Source of the DNA: Ilumatobacteraceae bacterium
GTDB taxonomy: Bacteria > Actinomycetota > Acidimicrobiia > Acidimicrobiales > Ilumatobacteraceae
Assembly (NCBI GenBank): GCA_025463305.1
Contig: JAOBWK010000029.1
Location: 1-64,000, forward strand
Length of the DNA stretch: 64,000 bases
Reading direction: 5' to 3'
The notes beneath the pieces are model-generated. The model saw only the letters and a program-made list of their open reading frames with translations. It searched no databases and had not been told where the DNA came from. Positions within the stretch are counted from its first letter, which is position 1. The number at the start of each line of letters is the position of its first letter. The translations under genes and the position numbers were made by a program. This document shows positions 49,716 to 57,988 of this stretch, one piece after another.

Positions 49716-49770
49716 CCCGCGGGCCGACCGGGCCCTCGTGTGAGGATGCGTGGCGTGTGAGGATGCGGGG

Positions 49771-50226
49771 ATGGATCCCTACGTGCAGCAGCTCTCCGAC
49801 GCCGCGCACGCGGTGGTCGAAGCGTGGCTGGAGCGCTGCGTCACGTCGGCGGCGTCGCGGATGCGGGTGCCGGTCGGCGGCGATCTGCGTGCCGATGCCG
49901 CGGCGATGGCGCGTGAGGCCGCCCCGGTCGTGCTCGCCGAGCTCGATGCGCTGCTCGAGGTCGACTTCGACGCGCAGACCTCGAACCCGCTGAGCGTGCT
50001 GCGCGCCGCGGTGCGCCACCCGACGGCCGTGCTCGTCCGTCACGGGGTGCCGACGCCACAGCGCGACGACTTCGCCGTGCGCGCCTTCCCTGCGGACGTC
50101 TATGCGCTGAGCCCCGCCACGTGGGCCGACATCGACGAGAGCCTCCAGGAGCCGGGCCTGATCTGGGGCGCGTGGAAGGCCAAGACGGTGCTCACCCGCC
50201 GCCGCGCCGAGGGGCGCCTGGACTGA
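49771..50226 (+). CDS. Conserved hypothetical protein
   Basis: A 151-residue soluble helical protein (MDPYVQQLSDAAHAVVEAWL...; ending KAKTVLTRRRAEGRLD). It contains LEVDFDAQTSNPLSVLRAAV and RHGVPTPQRDDFAVRAFP, blocks seen in uncharacterised actinobacterial proteins. No catalytic motif is apparent. The start is set at ATG 49771 rather than 49750 because the family-like sequence begins there. A duplicated GTGAGGATGCG lies just upstream and overlaps the translation start region. Confidence 0.6.
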   Translation: MDPYVQQLSDAAHAVVEAWLERCVTSAASRMRVPVGGDLRADAAAMAREAAPVVLAELDALLEVDFDAQTSNPLSVLRAAVRHPTAVLVRHGVPTPQRDDFAVRAFPADVYALSPATWADIDESLQEPGLIWGAWKAKTVLTRRRAEGRLD

Positions 50227-50279
50227 TCACGGCACCTCCGCCGACGGGTGGTGGCCCGTCCGCGCATGGTGGTGCCGCC

Positions 50280-50285
50280 TACACT
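50280..50285 (+). promoter_or_regulatory. Leaderless -10 element of the binding-protein gene
   Basis: TACACT-CGCCGG-GTG, fixing the start at 50292. Confidence 0.6.
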
Positions 50286-50291
50286 CGCCGG

Positions 50292-51575
50292 GTGATCAGC
50301 CGACCAGCGCGTGCCGCCTGCGCCGCCGCACTGCTCGCCGTCGCCGGGCTCACGGCGTGCTCGTCGTCGTCCACCACGCCGCCGCCGACCACCGTCGACA
50401 CCACTCCCACCACCGTCGCCCAGCGCACCGACGACCGCGTGCTGCGCATCGGCGTCCTGCTGCCGGCCAGTGGCGCCGGCGCGTCCATCGGTGAGTCCGA
50501 GCTCGCCGCGGTCAACGTCGCGGTCGACCAGGCGACGGCTGCCGGCGGGGTCAACGGCGAGCCCGTGCAGCTCGTGGTCGAGGACGAGGGTGCCGACGCG
50601 AACTCCGCCGGCGTGGCCCTGCAGAGCCTGCTCGGCCTGAACGTCGACGCGATCATCGGGCCGGCGTCGTCGATCTCGGCCATCGCCCTCGCACCCACCC
50701 TCGTCCAGGCCGACGTGGCGGCCTGCTCGCCGAGCGCGTCGGCGCTCGCCCTCGACGACTTCCCGGACAACGATCTCTTCTTCCGCACGATCCCGTCCGA
50801 CAGCCTCGAAGCCGAGGCGATGGCCAAGATCATCGAGCAGACGGGTGAGACGTCGGCCTCGATCGCCTACGTCGACGACGGATACGGGCGCCCGTTCGAA
50901 GCGGCACTGGAGGCGTCGTTGACCCACCGCGGCATCAAGGTGTCGGTGGCCGTCGGGTTCTCCGTCGACGACTCCGACTTCGACGCCGAGGCGGCCGAGG
51001 TCACTCAGGCCGGCTCGGGGGCGATCGCGCTCATCGGCGATCCCGACGCCGGCTCCCGCGTCCTCGGCGCGCTCGCCCACGCCACCGCGAGCAACCCCCG
51101 TGACATCGTCCTCAACGACGCGCTGCGTCGCCCGTGGTCGATCAGCCTGCTCGGCGCGATCAACAGCGCGACGCGCGAGCGGATCGTCGGCGTGTCGCCG
51201 TACGTGCGCACCGACAACGCCGACCTGATGTCGGCGATCACTGCCCAGGACCCCAACGCCACGGGGTTGTTCGCCACCCAGGCCTACGACTGCGCCAACC
51301 TGTTCATGCTCGCCGCCGAGCAGACCGGCTCGACCCAGTCCGACCTGATGGCCGCCGTCATCCCCGGCATCAGCACCGGCGGCTCGGCGTGCTCGACCTT
51401 CGTCGACTGCAGCGCGCTCATCGGCGAAGGCCGCAACATCGACTACGAGGGTCCCTCGGGCAAGCTCGCGCTCGGCACCAACGGCGATCCGTCGTCGGCG
51501 GTGTTCGACGAGTTCTCGTTCGACGTGACCGGTCGCGACATGTCCAAGCGCCAGATCGACGTACCGGCCGGCTGA
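50292..51575 (+). CDS. Branched-chain amino-acid-type ABC substrate-binding lipoprotein
   Basis: A 427-residue lipoprotein (lipobox AGLTAC, then Ser/Thr linker) with a type 1 periplasmic-binding fold (Peripla_BP_6, LivK-like). It reads LRIGVLLPASGAGASIGESE, VEDEGADANSAG, IIGPASSISAIALAP and AYVDDGYGRPFEAAL. These proteins deliver amino acids, amides or urea to ABC importers. No cognate permease or ATPase lies next to it, so it may serve a distant transporter or act as a sensor. Confidence 0.87.
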   Translation: MISRPARAACAAALLAVAGLTACSSSSTTPPPTTVDTTPTTVAQRTDDRVLRIGVLLPASGAGASIGESELAAVNVAVDQATAAGGVNGEPVQLVVEDEGADANSAGVALQSLLGLNVDAIIGPASSISAIALAPTLVQADVAACSPSASALALDDFPDNDLFFRTIPSDSLEAEAMAKIIEQTGETSASIAYVDDGYGRPFEAALEASLTHRGIKVSVAVGFSVDDSDFDAEAAEVTQAGSGAIALIGDPDAGSRVLGALAHATASNPRDIVLNDALRRPWSISLLGAINSATRERIVGVSPYVRTDNADLMSAITAQDPNATGLFATQAYDCANLFMLAAEQTGSTQSDLMAAVIPGISTGGSACSTFVDCSALIGEGRNIDYEGPSGKLALGTNGDPSSAVFDEFSFDVTGRDMSKRQIDVPAG

Positions 51576-51590
51576 GCCGGCGAGCGAGCG

Positions 51591-52286
51591 TCAGTGGGCG
51601 AAGAGCTCCTCGGCCGGCGTGACCATCCCGACGTAGAACTGCCCGAAGTCGGCGAAGATGGCCGAGGCACGGTCGAAGCGCATCGTGTACACGACGTCCT
51701 TGAGGTCGTCGGTGTGGTTGCCGAAGAGGGTGACGCCCCACTCGTAGTCGTCGAGGCCGGTGCTGCCGGTGATGAGCTGCACGATGCGCCCGGCGAAGGT
51801 GCGCCCGCTCTTGCCGTGCTCGTGCATCAGCGTGACGCGCTCGTCGTAGGGGAGGCTGAACCAGTTGGCGCCCTGCTCGCGCCGCTTCGACATCGGGTAG
51901 AAGCAGAACGCGCTCTTGCCCTCGGGCGGCAGCGTGGGGTAGAGCCGCGGCTGGAGCATCTCCGCCGGCATGCCCTTCGCGTACTCGCTGACCTCGGTGA
52001 TGGACACGTAGCTGTCGGCGACGACGAGCCCGGCCACCTGGATGGCCGTCTGCAGCCGGCGCAGCACACGCATGTCGGGGTGCAAGGCCATCACGGCGAC
52101 GTCGCACTTGTGCCCGAGCATCGCCGCCGTGACCACCTGCGCACCTTCGGCCTGAGCCGCCTTCACCGCGGTGACGACGGCCTCGCCGTCGACCTGCAGA
52201 CCGTTGCTGCCGCCGGCGGTGTGGCAGAAGAGGTGCAGCACGGTGAGCCCGGTGCTGGGGACGACGGGATCCGAGGAGGTGCTCAT
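51591..52286 (-). CDS. hemQ: HemQ coproheme decarboxylase (chlorite dismutase family)
   Basis: A 231-residue heme-binding protein of the actinobacterial HemQ group, which converts coproheme to protoheme in the last step of the coproporphyrin-dependent pathway using peroxide. The family block LMHEHGKSGRTFAGRIVQLI holds the proximal His region, followed by GSTGLDDYEWGVTLFGNH and FGQFYVG. The N-terminal half is the degenerate ferredoxin-like repeat. The start overlaps the fdhD stop (ATGA). Other heme genes are not in the window. Confidence 0.9.
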   Translation of the reverse strand: MSTSSDPVVPSTGLTVLHLFCHTAGGSNGLQVDGEAVVTAVKAAQAEGAQVVTAAMLGHKCDVAVMALHPDMRVLRRLQTAIQVAGLVVADSYVSITEVSEYAKGMPAEMLQPRLYPTLPPEGKSAFCFYPMSKRREQGANWFSLPYDERVTLMHEHGKSGRTFAGRIVQLITGSTGLDDYEWGVTLFGNHTDDLKDVVYTMRFDRASAIFADFGQFYVGMVTPAEELFAH

Positions 52287-53158
52287 GCGGGCGACGCTAT
52301 CTGGGATGCGCCGACGGCAGGGGTCGTGGTGACCGGCGCAACGGCGGGGGTGGCGAGGCGCTCGGGGGAGTAGACGTTGAGCCGGTCGTCGCGCACGAAC
52401 CCGGCCAACAGCAGGTTGGCGCGACGTGCCGTCTCGACTGCGAGCGATGTGGGCGCGCTGACGCTGAGCAGTACGGCGAACCCTGCGCTCCATGCCTTCT
52501 GGACCATCTCGAAGCTGGAGCGGCCGCTGACGAACAGGCCGAGGCCGGTGGCCGGGAGCCGGCCGTCGAGCAGCATCCGCCCGATCACCTTGTCGACCGC
52601 GTTGTGGCGTCCGACGTCTTCGCGGGTGACGAGGATGTCGCCCTCGGCATCGAACGCTGCGGCGCCGTGCACCGCGCCGGTGGCGCTGAACAGACCCTGC
52701 CCGCGCAGCACCTGCCGGCAGAGGTCGGGGAACGTGTCGAGCCGGAACGCGTCGGCGCGGGCGGGATCGAGTGGCGCGAGGCGCTCGCACAGTGTGTCGA
52801 TGCTGTCGCTACCGCACAGCCCGCAGCTCGTCGAGGTGAGGCCCAGGCGCGGCGTGAACTCCAGGGCCCGACCACCGGTCTCGACCGTGACGACGTTGAA
52901 CTCGCTCGACATCGCCGAGCCGTCGGCGCAGTAGCGGACGCCGATGATCGGCGCACCGCCGAGCACGCCCTCGGTGTGGCAGAACCCGACCGCGAGCTCG
53001 TAGTCGTGACCCGGCGTGCGCATCGTGGTGGTGACCTGGTCGCCGTCGAGTCGGATGGACATCGGCTCCTCGACGATCAGCTCGTCGGGCTCGCGGCGCA
53101 TCGGTTCGGTGGCCCGGACGCGGGTCACGAGCATCGTTTCCGTGCGCCGACGAACCAT
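52283..53158 (-). CDS. fdhD: Formate dehydrogenase accessory protein FdhD
   Basis: A 291-residue sulfurtransferase needed to insert sulfur into the Mo-bis-MGD cofactor of formate dehydrogenases. The catalytic CxxC is in SCGLCGSDSIDTLC, with EEPMSIRLDGDQVTTTMRTP near the start and REDVGRHNAVDKVIGRMLLD and SGRSSFEMVQKAW later, all family hallmarks. The ATG at 53158 has TAGCCT 8 nt upstream. The open frame runs much further but lies over the aquaporin gene. It is translationally coupled to hemQ. Confidence 0.93.
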   Translation of the reverse strand: MVRRRTETMLVTRVRATEPMRREPDELIVEEPMSIRLDGDQVTTTMRTPGHDYELAVGFCHTEGVLGGAPIIGVRYCADGSAMSSEFNVVTVETGGRALEFTPRLGLTSTSCGLCGSDSIDTLCERLAPLDPARADAFRLDTFPDLCRQVLRGQGLFSATGAVHGAAAFDAEGDILVTREDVGRHNAVDKVIGRMLLDGRLPATGLGLFVSGRSSFEMVQKAWSAGFAVLLSVSAPTSLAVETARRANLLLAGFVRDDRLNVYSPERLATPAVAPVTTTPAVGASQIASPA

Positions 53159-53166
53159 CGACCAAG

Positions 53167-53172
53167 AGGCTA
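53167..53172 (-). promoter_or_regulatory. Leaderless -10 element of fdhD-hemQ
   Basis: TAGCCT-CTTGGTCG-ATG on the minus strand. It is divergent from the aquaporin gene; TAATCT at 53187-53192 on the plus strand may serve that gene. Confidence 0.55.
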
Positions 53173-53233
53173 CCGAGAACTGCGTAATCTCACGGTCGGG
53201 GAGGGTTCCGAACGGGGCCACCGGAAGGGACAC

Positions 53234-54133
53234 ATGCAGAACAATGCCCGCATCCTCGGCGCGGAGGCGTTCGGCACGGCCGTGCTGATGATGGGCGGCC
53301 CCGGCACCGCCATCCTGATGCCCGCCAGCGACATCAAGGTCCCCACCGTGGCCCTTGCCTTCGGTCTCTCGCTGCTCGTGATGGCGTACACGATCGGGCC
53401 GATCAGCGGCTGCCACATCAACCCGGCGGTCACGCTCGGCATGTGGATGACCAAGAAGGTCAACGGCGCTCACGCGATGTTCGCGGTGATCGGCCAGTTG
53501 ATCGGTGCGGCCGTCGGCGGCTTCATCATCTGGGGCATCGCCCGCGGGGTCGACGGCTACACGCGTGGATCGTTCGCCTCGAACGGCTACAAGACCCATT
53601 CGCCCGGCGGCTACGGACTCGGCTCGGCGATCATCGTCGAGATCGTGTTCACCGCGTTGCTCGTGACGGTCGTGCTGTTCACCACCTCGCGCAAGTACAG
53701 CATCGGCTTCGGTGGCCTCGTCGCCGGCTTCACGCTCACGCTCATCCACCTGATCACGATCCCGATCGACAACACGTCCGTCAACCCGGCGCGCAGCTTC
53801 GGCGCGGCGATCTTCGCCGACTCCAAGAGCGACGCGCTGAACCAGCTCTGGGTGTTCATCGTGTTCCCGCTCGTGGGCGCGGTGCTCGGCGTCTTCCTCT
53901 GGCTGATGATCGACGACAGCCGGCTCGAGGACACGCTGCTCGACGTCAAGCCGCTGGAGGCCATCCGCGACGCCGCCGACCACGTCATCGACAAGGCCGT
54001 CGACTCGGTCACCATGCTCGAGTCCGAGGAGCCGGAGACCGCCGCAGCAGCGACCCAACCCGACGATCGCAGCGATCCCACCGCGACCGCGACTTCGCAA
54101 CCGTCGTCGGCGGAGCTGCCCGAACCGGAGTGA
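53234..54133 (+). CDS. Aquaporin/MIP family channel
   Basis: A 299-residue membrane channel with six transmembrane helices and both half-helix motifs: INPAVT (first NPA) and VNPARS (second NPA). The TSVNPARSFGAAIF context and lack of the Asp after NPAR favour a water-type (AqpZ) over a glycerol-type channel. The C-terminal about 70 residues are an unusual cytoplasmic acidic/Thr-rich tail (ESEEPETAAAATQPDD). The ATG at 53234 has an AAGGGA ribosome binding site. A hairpin terminator follows. Confidence 0.92.
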   Translation: MQNNARILGAEAFGTAVLMMGGPGTAILMPASDIKVPTVALAFGLSLLVMAYTIGPISGCHINPAVTLGMWMTKKVNGAHAMFAVIGQLIGAAVGGFIIWGIARGVDGYTRGSFASNGYKTHSPGGYGLGSAIIVEIVFTALLVTVVLFTTSRKYSIGFGGLVAGFTLTLIHLITIPIDNTSVNPARSFGAAIFADSKSDALNQLWVFIVFPLVGAVLGVFLWLMIDDSRLEDTLLDVKPLEAIRDAADHVIDKAVDSVTMLESEEPETAAAATQPDDRSDPTATATSQPSSAELPEPE

Positions 54134-54153
54134 CCGGGCGCTGAGTCGCCCGG
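54134..54153 (+). terminator. Hairpin after the aquaporin gene
   Basis: CCGGGCG-CTGAGT-CGCCCGG: a perfect 7-bp stem with 6-nt loop beginning right after the stop codon. It is followed by only two T residues, so it is a weak intrinsic terminator at best. Its 3' edge is one base from the -10 of the cyclophilin gene. Confidence 0.5.
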
Positions 54154-54154
54154 T

Positions 54155-54160
54155 TAGCCT
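54155..54160 (+). promoter_or_regulatory. Leaderless -10 element of the cyclophilin gene
   Basis: TAGCCT, 7 nt before the ATG at 54168. Confidence 0.6.
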
Positions 54161-54167
54161 GCCGGGC

Positions 54168-54725
54168 ATGGCTACCCCATTCCCCGCGCTCGACGGCTCC
54201 GCGCCGAAGACCCAGAAGTTCCCTGAGGCCCCGGAGCTGGGCATCGACCCGTCCAAGCGGTACACCGCGACGATGGAGACATCGCTCGGCACGATCGTGA
54301 TCGCGCTCGACGCGATCAACGCTCCAGCCACGGTGAACAACTTCGTCTTCCTCGCCGCCCACCACTACTACGACGGCGTCATCTTCCACCGCATCATCAA
54401 CGGCTTCATGTGCCAGGGCGGCGACCCCACCGGCACGGGCACCGGTGGACCGGGCTACAAGTTCGCCGACGAGCCGGTGAAGCAGCGCTACCAGCTCGGC
54501 TCGGTGGCGATGGCCAACGCCGGCCCGAACACCAACGGCAGCCAGTTCTTCCTGATCAGTGGCCCGAGCGGTGTCGGCCTCCCGCCGCAGTACAACCACT
54601 TCGGTCAGATCGTGAAGGGCCTCGACGTCCTCGACACGATGCAGAACGTGAAGACCGCGCGTGGCGACCGTCCGGTCGACGATGTCGTCATCAACGGCAT
54701 CACCATCACCGTCTCCGAGGACTGA
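54168..54725 (+). CDS. Cyclophilin-type peptidyl-prolyl cis-trans isomerase
   Basis: A 185-residue cytosolic cyclophilin; no signal peptide. The active-site Arg lies in FHRIINGFMCQGGDPTGTG, with NTNGSQFFL and HFGQIVKGLDVLD completing the fold. The N-terminal about 30 residues (MATPFPALDGSAPKTQKFP) are a non-domain lead common in actinobacterial cyclophilins. The following YcaQ-like reading frame is in the same frame, separated by the single TGA at 54723-54725. Confidence 0.94.
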   Translation: MATPFPALDGSAPKTQKFPEAPELGIDPSKRYTATMETSLGTIVIALDAINAPATVNNFVFLAAHHYYDGVIFHRIINGFMCQGGDPTGTGTGGPGYKFADEPVKQRYQLGSVAMANAGPNTNGSQFFLISGPSGVGLPPQYNHFGQIVKGLDVLDTMQNVKTARGDRPVDDVVINGITITVSED

Positions 54726-54731
54726 CCGGCC

Positions 54732-55937
54732 ATCGCGCCGAAGCACGACATCTCGGCGAACGAGGCACGTCGGATCGCCGTCGCCGCGCAGGGGCTCGCC
54801 GACAAGCGGCCCAGCGGCGCGGTGACCCGGCGTCACCTCCGCAAGGTCATGGACCAGATCGGGTTGATCCAGATCGACTCGGTCAACGTGCTCGTCCGCA
54901 GCCAGGAGCTGCCGCTGTTCGCGCGCCTCGGGCCGCATCCGCGCACCCTCATCGATCAGGCCGCAGCCGCCGGCGAGCTGTTCGAGTACTGGGTGCACGA
55001 GGCCAGCCATGTGCCCACCGAGCACTACCACCTCTACCGATGGAAGATGGCGAGGGAGCATCGCTGGAAAGAGGTGCAGCGACTGCAGGAGCGGCGGCCC
55101 GAGTACCTCGACGAAGTGCTCGCGCGCGTCGAGCGCAGCGGTCCGGTGGTGTCCGGTGAGTTCAACGCACGGGTCGGTCCGAAGGGCACCTGGTGGGACT
55201 GGGACGACGCCAAGATCGCGCTCGAGCACCTGTTCTGGTCCGGCAAGCTGACCGGCCGGCGCCGGCCCAACGACTTCGCCCGCCTGTACGAGCTCACGGA
55301 GCGCTGGATCCCGCGATCGGCGCTCGATCACGAGGTGCCGACCGAGCACGAGGCGCGCAGGGAGCTGCTCGTGCTCGCGGCGAGGCACCACGGCGTCGCC
55401 ACGGCCGGCGACCTCGCTGACTACCACCGTCAGAACAAGCCGGTCACCAAGCCGCTCATCGCCGAGCTCGTCGAGGAGGGCCGGCTGCTGCCCGTGCGCG
55501 TGGAGGGATGGGCGCAGCAGGCGTACCTGCATCCCGAGGCGCGCCGCCCGCGACGGGTCTCGGCCCGCGCCCTGCTCAGCCCGTTCGACTCGCTGGTGTT
55601 CAACCGCGAGCGCACCGAGCGGCTGTTCGCGTTCCACTACCGGATCGAGATCTACGTCCCGGCGCCGAAGCGGATCTACGGCTACTACGTGCTGCCGTTC
55701 CTGCTCGGCGACGAGCTCGTCGGCCGGTTCGACCTCAAGTCGGATCGGCAGTCGAGCACCCTGCTCGTGCAGGGTTCGTACGCCGAGCCCGGCGTACCGG
55801 CCGAGGTGATCGTGCCCGAGCTGGTCGAGGAGCTGCGGTCGATGGCGACCTGGCTCGGGCTCGAGCACATCGTCGTCAAGCCGCGTGGCGACCTCGCCGC
55901 CGACCTCATCGACGCCGTCGCGGCGGAGGCACGATGA
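54732..55937 (+). CDS. YcaQ/AlkX-like winged-helix DNA glycosylase, probable ATC start
   Basis: About 401 residues. Matches the HTH_42/YcaQ family of DNA glycosylases that unhook interstrand crosslinks. The catalytic QxD motif is in LIQIDSVNVL. Conserved blocks include LPLFARLGPH, FEYWVHEASHVP, RRELLVLAARHHGVATAGDL and SARALLSPFDSLVFNRERTE. Family similarity (ISANEARRIAVAAQGLAD) begins before the first standard start (GTG 54822), and no ATG, GTG or TTG occurs between the cyclophilin stop and that point. ATC at 54732, with GAGGA upstream, gives a natural N-terminus, APKHDISANEARR. The stop overlaps the asparaginase start (ATGA). Confidence 0.85.
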   Translation: MAPKHDISANEARRIAVAAQGLADKRPSGAVTRRHLRKVMDQIGLIQIDSVNVLVRSQELPLFARLGPHPRTLIDQAAAAGELFEYWVHEASHVPTEHYHLYRWKMAREHRWKEVQRLQERRPEYLDEVLARVERSGPVVSGEFNARVGPKGTWWDWDDAKIALEHLFWSGKLTGRRRPNDFARLYELTERWIPRSALDHEVPTEHEARRELLVLAARHHGVATAGDLADYHRQNKPVTKPLIAELVEEGRLLPVRVEGWAQQAYLHPEARRPRRVSARALLSPFDSLVFNRERTERLFAFHYRIEIYVPAPKRIYGYYVLPFLLGDELVGRFDLKSDRQSSTLLVQGSYAEPGVPAEVIVPELVEELRSMATWLGLEHIVVKPRGDLAADLIDAVAAEAR

Positions 55938-56908
55938 GCCGAGCCGACGCCTTCGTGCCGCTCGCCGAGACCACCCGCTCCGGCGCGGCGGAGTCGACCC
56001 ACTTCGGTGCCGTCGTCGCGCTGGCGGCCGACGGTTCGTTGGCCTTCGCCGCCGGCGATGCGTCGATCGACATCTACCCGCGGTCGTCGAACAAGCCGAT
56101 CCAGGCGCTGGCCATGGTGCGCAGCGGTCTCGACCTCCCGAGCGACCTGCTCGCGCTGGTCTGCGCGAGCCACGACGGCACACCGATGCACATCGCTGGC
56201 GTGCGCCGGATCCTCGCCACCGCCCGACTCCCGGAGTCGGCGCTCTCGAACACACCCGACCTCCCGCTCGAGGATCGGGCACGCGACGACGTGCTGCGCG
56301 CGGGCGGAGGGCGCACCAGCATCCTCCAGAACTGCAGCGGCAAGCACGCCGGGATGCTCGTCACCTGTGCGGTCAACGGCTGGTCGCTCGACGGCTACCT
56401 CGACCCCGGCCATCCACTCCAGCAGGCCATCGATGCGACGATGCCCGGCGTCACCGAGGAGCCGCTGGGCCACGTCGGGGTCGACGGCTGCGGCGCACCG
56501 GCGCACGTGATGTCGTTGCTCGGCCTGGCGCGGGCGTTCCGCAACATCGGCCGCGGTGATGCCGGAGCGCACGAGGTGGCGGTGGCCGACGCGATGCGGG
56601 CCCATCCGGACATGGTGGGCGGCGCCGAGCGCGAGGCCTCCCACTTCATGCGCGCGGTGCCCACGCTGATGGCCAAGGACGGCGCCGAAGCGGTGCTCGC
56701 GATGGCGCTCGCCGACGGGCGCGCGGTCGCGGTGAAGATCGCCGACGGCGGTTCGCGGGCATGCGCGCCGGTGGCGGTGGAGGCCCTGCGGCGGCTCGGT
56801 GTCGACACGGCCGCGGTCGCAGCGCTGGTGCACGAGCCGATCCTGGGCCACGGCCACGAGGTCGGCACCGTGTCGGTGCTCGACGGGGTGTTCGACAAGA
56901 CTCGTTGA
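55934..56908 (+). CDS. L-asparaginase II family protein
   Basis: A 324-residue member of the Asparaginase_II (PF06089-type) family, distinct from the periplasmic AnsB fold and related to beta-lactamase-like hydrolases. It shows SIDIYPRSSNKPIQALAMVR with the Ser-x-x-Lys motif, CASHDGTPMHIAGVRRIL, NCSGKHAGMLVTC and DGCGAPAH. It deaminates asparagine to aspartate in the cytosol. It is coupled by ATGA overlap to the glycosylase gene and followed one base later by the MBL hydrolase gene. Confidence 0.9.
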   Translation: MSRADAFVPLAETTRSGAAESTHFGAVVALAADGSLAFAAGDASIDIYPRSSNKPIQALAMVRSGLDLPSDLLALVCASHDGTPMHIAGVRRILATARLPESALSNTPDLPLEDRARDDVLRAGGGRTSILQNCSGKHAGMLVTCAVNGWSLDGYLDPGHPLQQAIDATMPGVTEEPLGHVGVDGCGAPAHVMSLLGLARAFRNIGRGDAGAHEVAVADAMRAHPDMVGGAEREASHFMRAVPTLMAKDGAEAVLAMALADGRAVAVKIADGGSRACAPVAVEALRRLGVDTAAVAALVHEPILGHGHEVGTVSVLDGVFDKTR

Positions 56909-56909
56909 C

Positions 56910-57833
56910 ATGGCCGCTGGACCGATCCCGTTCGTGCCCCCGCTCGACGACGTGCACTACGGCGAGGTCGAGCAGGTGTCGCCGCTCGTCCGCCGGGTGA
57001 TCGCCGAGAACCCGACGAAGTACAGCTACCGCGGCACGGGCACCTACATCGTCGGCCACGGCGACGTCGTGGTGGTCGATCCCGGACCCGCGCTCGACTC
57101 GCACCGAGACGCGCTCGTGGCCGCGCTGCGCGGCGATCGCGTCCGGGCCATCCTCGTCACCCACTGCCACAGCGATCACTCGCCGCTCGCCGCATGGATG
57201 CGCGACGAGACCGGCGCACCCACGGTTGCGTTCGGTCCGCACGGCGAGGTCGCCGCGGACGACGACGACACCGACGTCAAGATCGAGGAGGCGATCGATC
57301 TCGCGTTCGTGCCCGACATCGTCGCCCTCGACGGCGATGTCGTCGCCGAGATCGGTGGCGCGCCCGTGCGCGCCGTCCACACACCGGGCCACACGTCGAA
57401 CCACCTCTGCTTCAGCCTGGAAGCCGAGCGCGCCCTGTTCACCGGCGACCACGTGATGGGCTGGAGCACCACCGTGGTGTCGCCGCCCGACGGCGACATG
57501 CGCGCGTACATCGACTCGCTCGCCAAGGTGGCGGGCCGTCACGACGCGACGTTGTGGCCGACGCACGGCAACCCGGTCACCGACGTCGATCCCTTCCTCG
57601 ATGCCTACCTGGCCCATCGTCTGGACCGCGAGCGGCAGGTGCTCGAGCAGGTCCGCAACGGGCTCGCGCTGATCCCCGACATGGTGACCGTGCTCTACGC
57701 CGACGTGCGCGAGGAGCTGCACAAGGCCGCCGGACGCAGCGTGTTCTCCCACCTCACCAAGCTCGTCGGCGACGGCCTGGTCAGCGCCGACACCGCCCAG
57801 CCGACGCTGAAGTCCACGTTCCACGCCGTGTGA
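56910..57833 (+). CDS. Metallo-beta-lactamase-fold hydrolase
   Basis: A 307-residue MBL-fold enzyme. Metal ligands: THCHSDHS (HxHxDH), VHTPGHTSNHLC and FTGDHVMGW. A C-terminal winged-helix region (REELHKAAGRSVFSHLTKLV) is typical of the LACTB2-like branch. Likely a two-metal hydrolase acting on an RNA, thioester or other ester; substrate unknown. The start is one base after the asparaginase stop, so the two are co-transcribed. Confidence 0.9.
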   Translation: MAAGPIPFVPPLDDVHYGEVEQVSPLVRRVIAENPTKYSYRGTGTYIVGHGDVVVVDPGPALDSHRDALVAALRGDRVRAILVTHCHSDHSPLAAWMRDETGAPTVAFGPHGEVAADDDDTDVKIEEAIDLAFVPDIVALDGDVVAEIGGAPVRAVHTPGHTSNHLCFSLEAERALFTGDHVMGWSTTVVSPPDGDMRAYIDSLAKVAGRHDATLWPTHGNPVTDVDPFLDAYLAHRLDRERQVLEQVRNGLALIPDMVTVLYADVREELHKAAGRSVFSHLTKLVGDGLVSADTAQPTLKSTFHAV

Positions 57834-57988
57834 TCCGGCCTGTGTGATCCGGCCGTCGGCGACGACCCGATTGCAAAGCTTCTGCCAACAATCGAACGCG
57901 ACGCGCCGCGAGGAGCCAACCCAACGGCAGGGTGAGGTTTGTGCCCGGCGCCACTCGGGTACACCCTTGGGACGAAAGGGGCTGACGA
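57834..57988. other. Intergenic region before the STAS gene
   Basis: 155 bases with a duplicated GTGATCCGGCC right after the MBL stop, then the sigma-B/F-like promoter (57937-57961) and a ribosome binding site. No gene is seen. Confidence 0.5.
57937..57961 (+). promoter_or_regulatory. Sigma-B/F-type promoter of the STAS gene
   Basis: GTTT (57937-57940), exactly 16 nt, then GGGTA (57957-57961): a full match to the GTTT-N14-16-GGGTA consensus of SigB/SigF-group factors. The gene downstream encodes an anti-anti-sigma (STAS) protein, so positive feedback on a partner-switching system is the natural reading. Confidence 0.65.

Noticed and set aside
49750..49770. Upstream start for the hypothetical gene at 49771
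   Set aside because: The extra seven residues come from a duplicated GTGAGGATGCG sequence and add nothing family-like.
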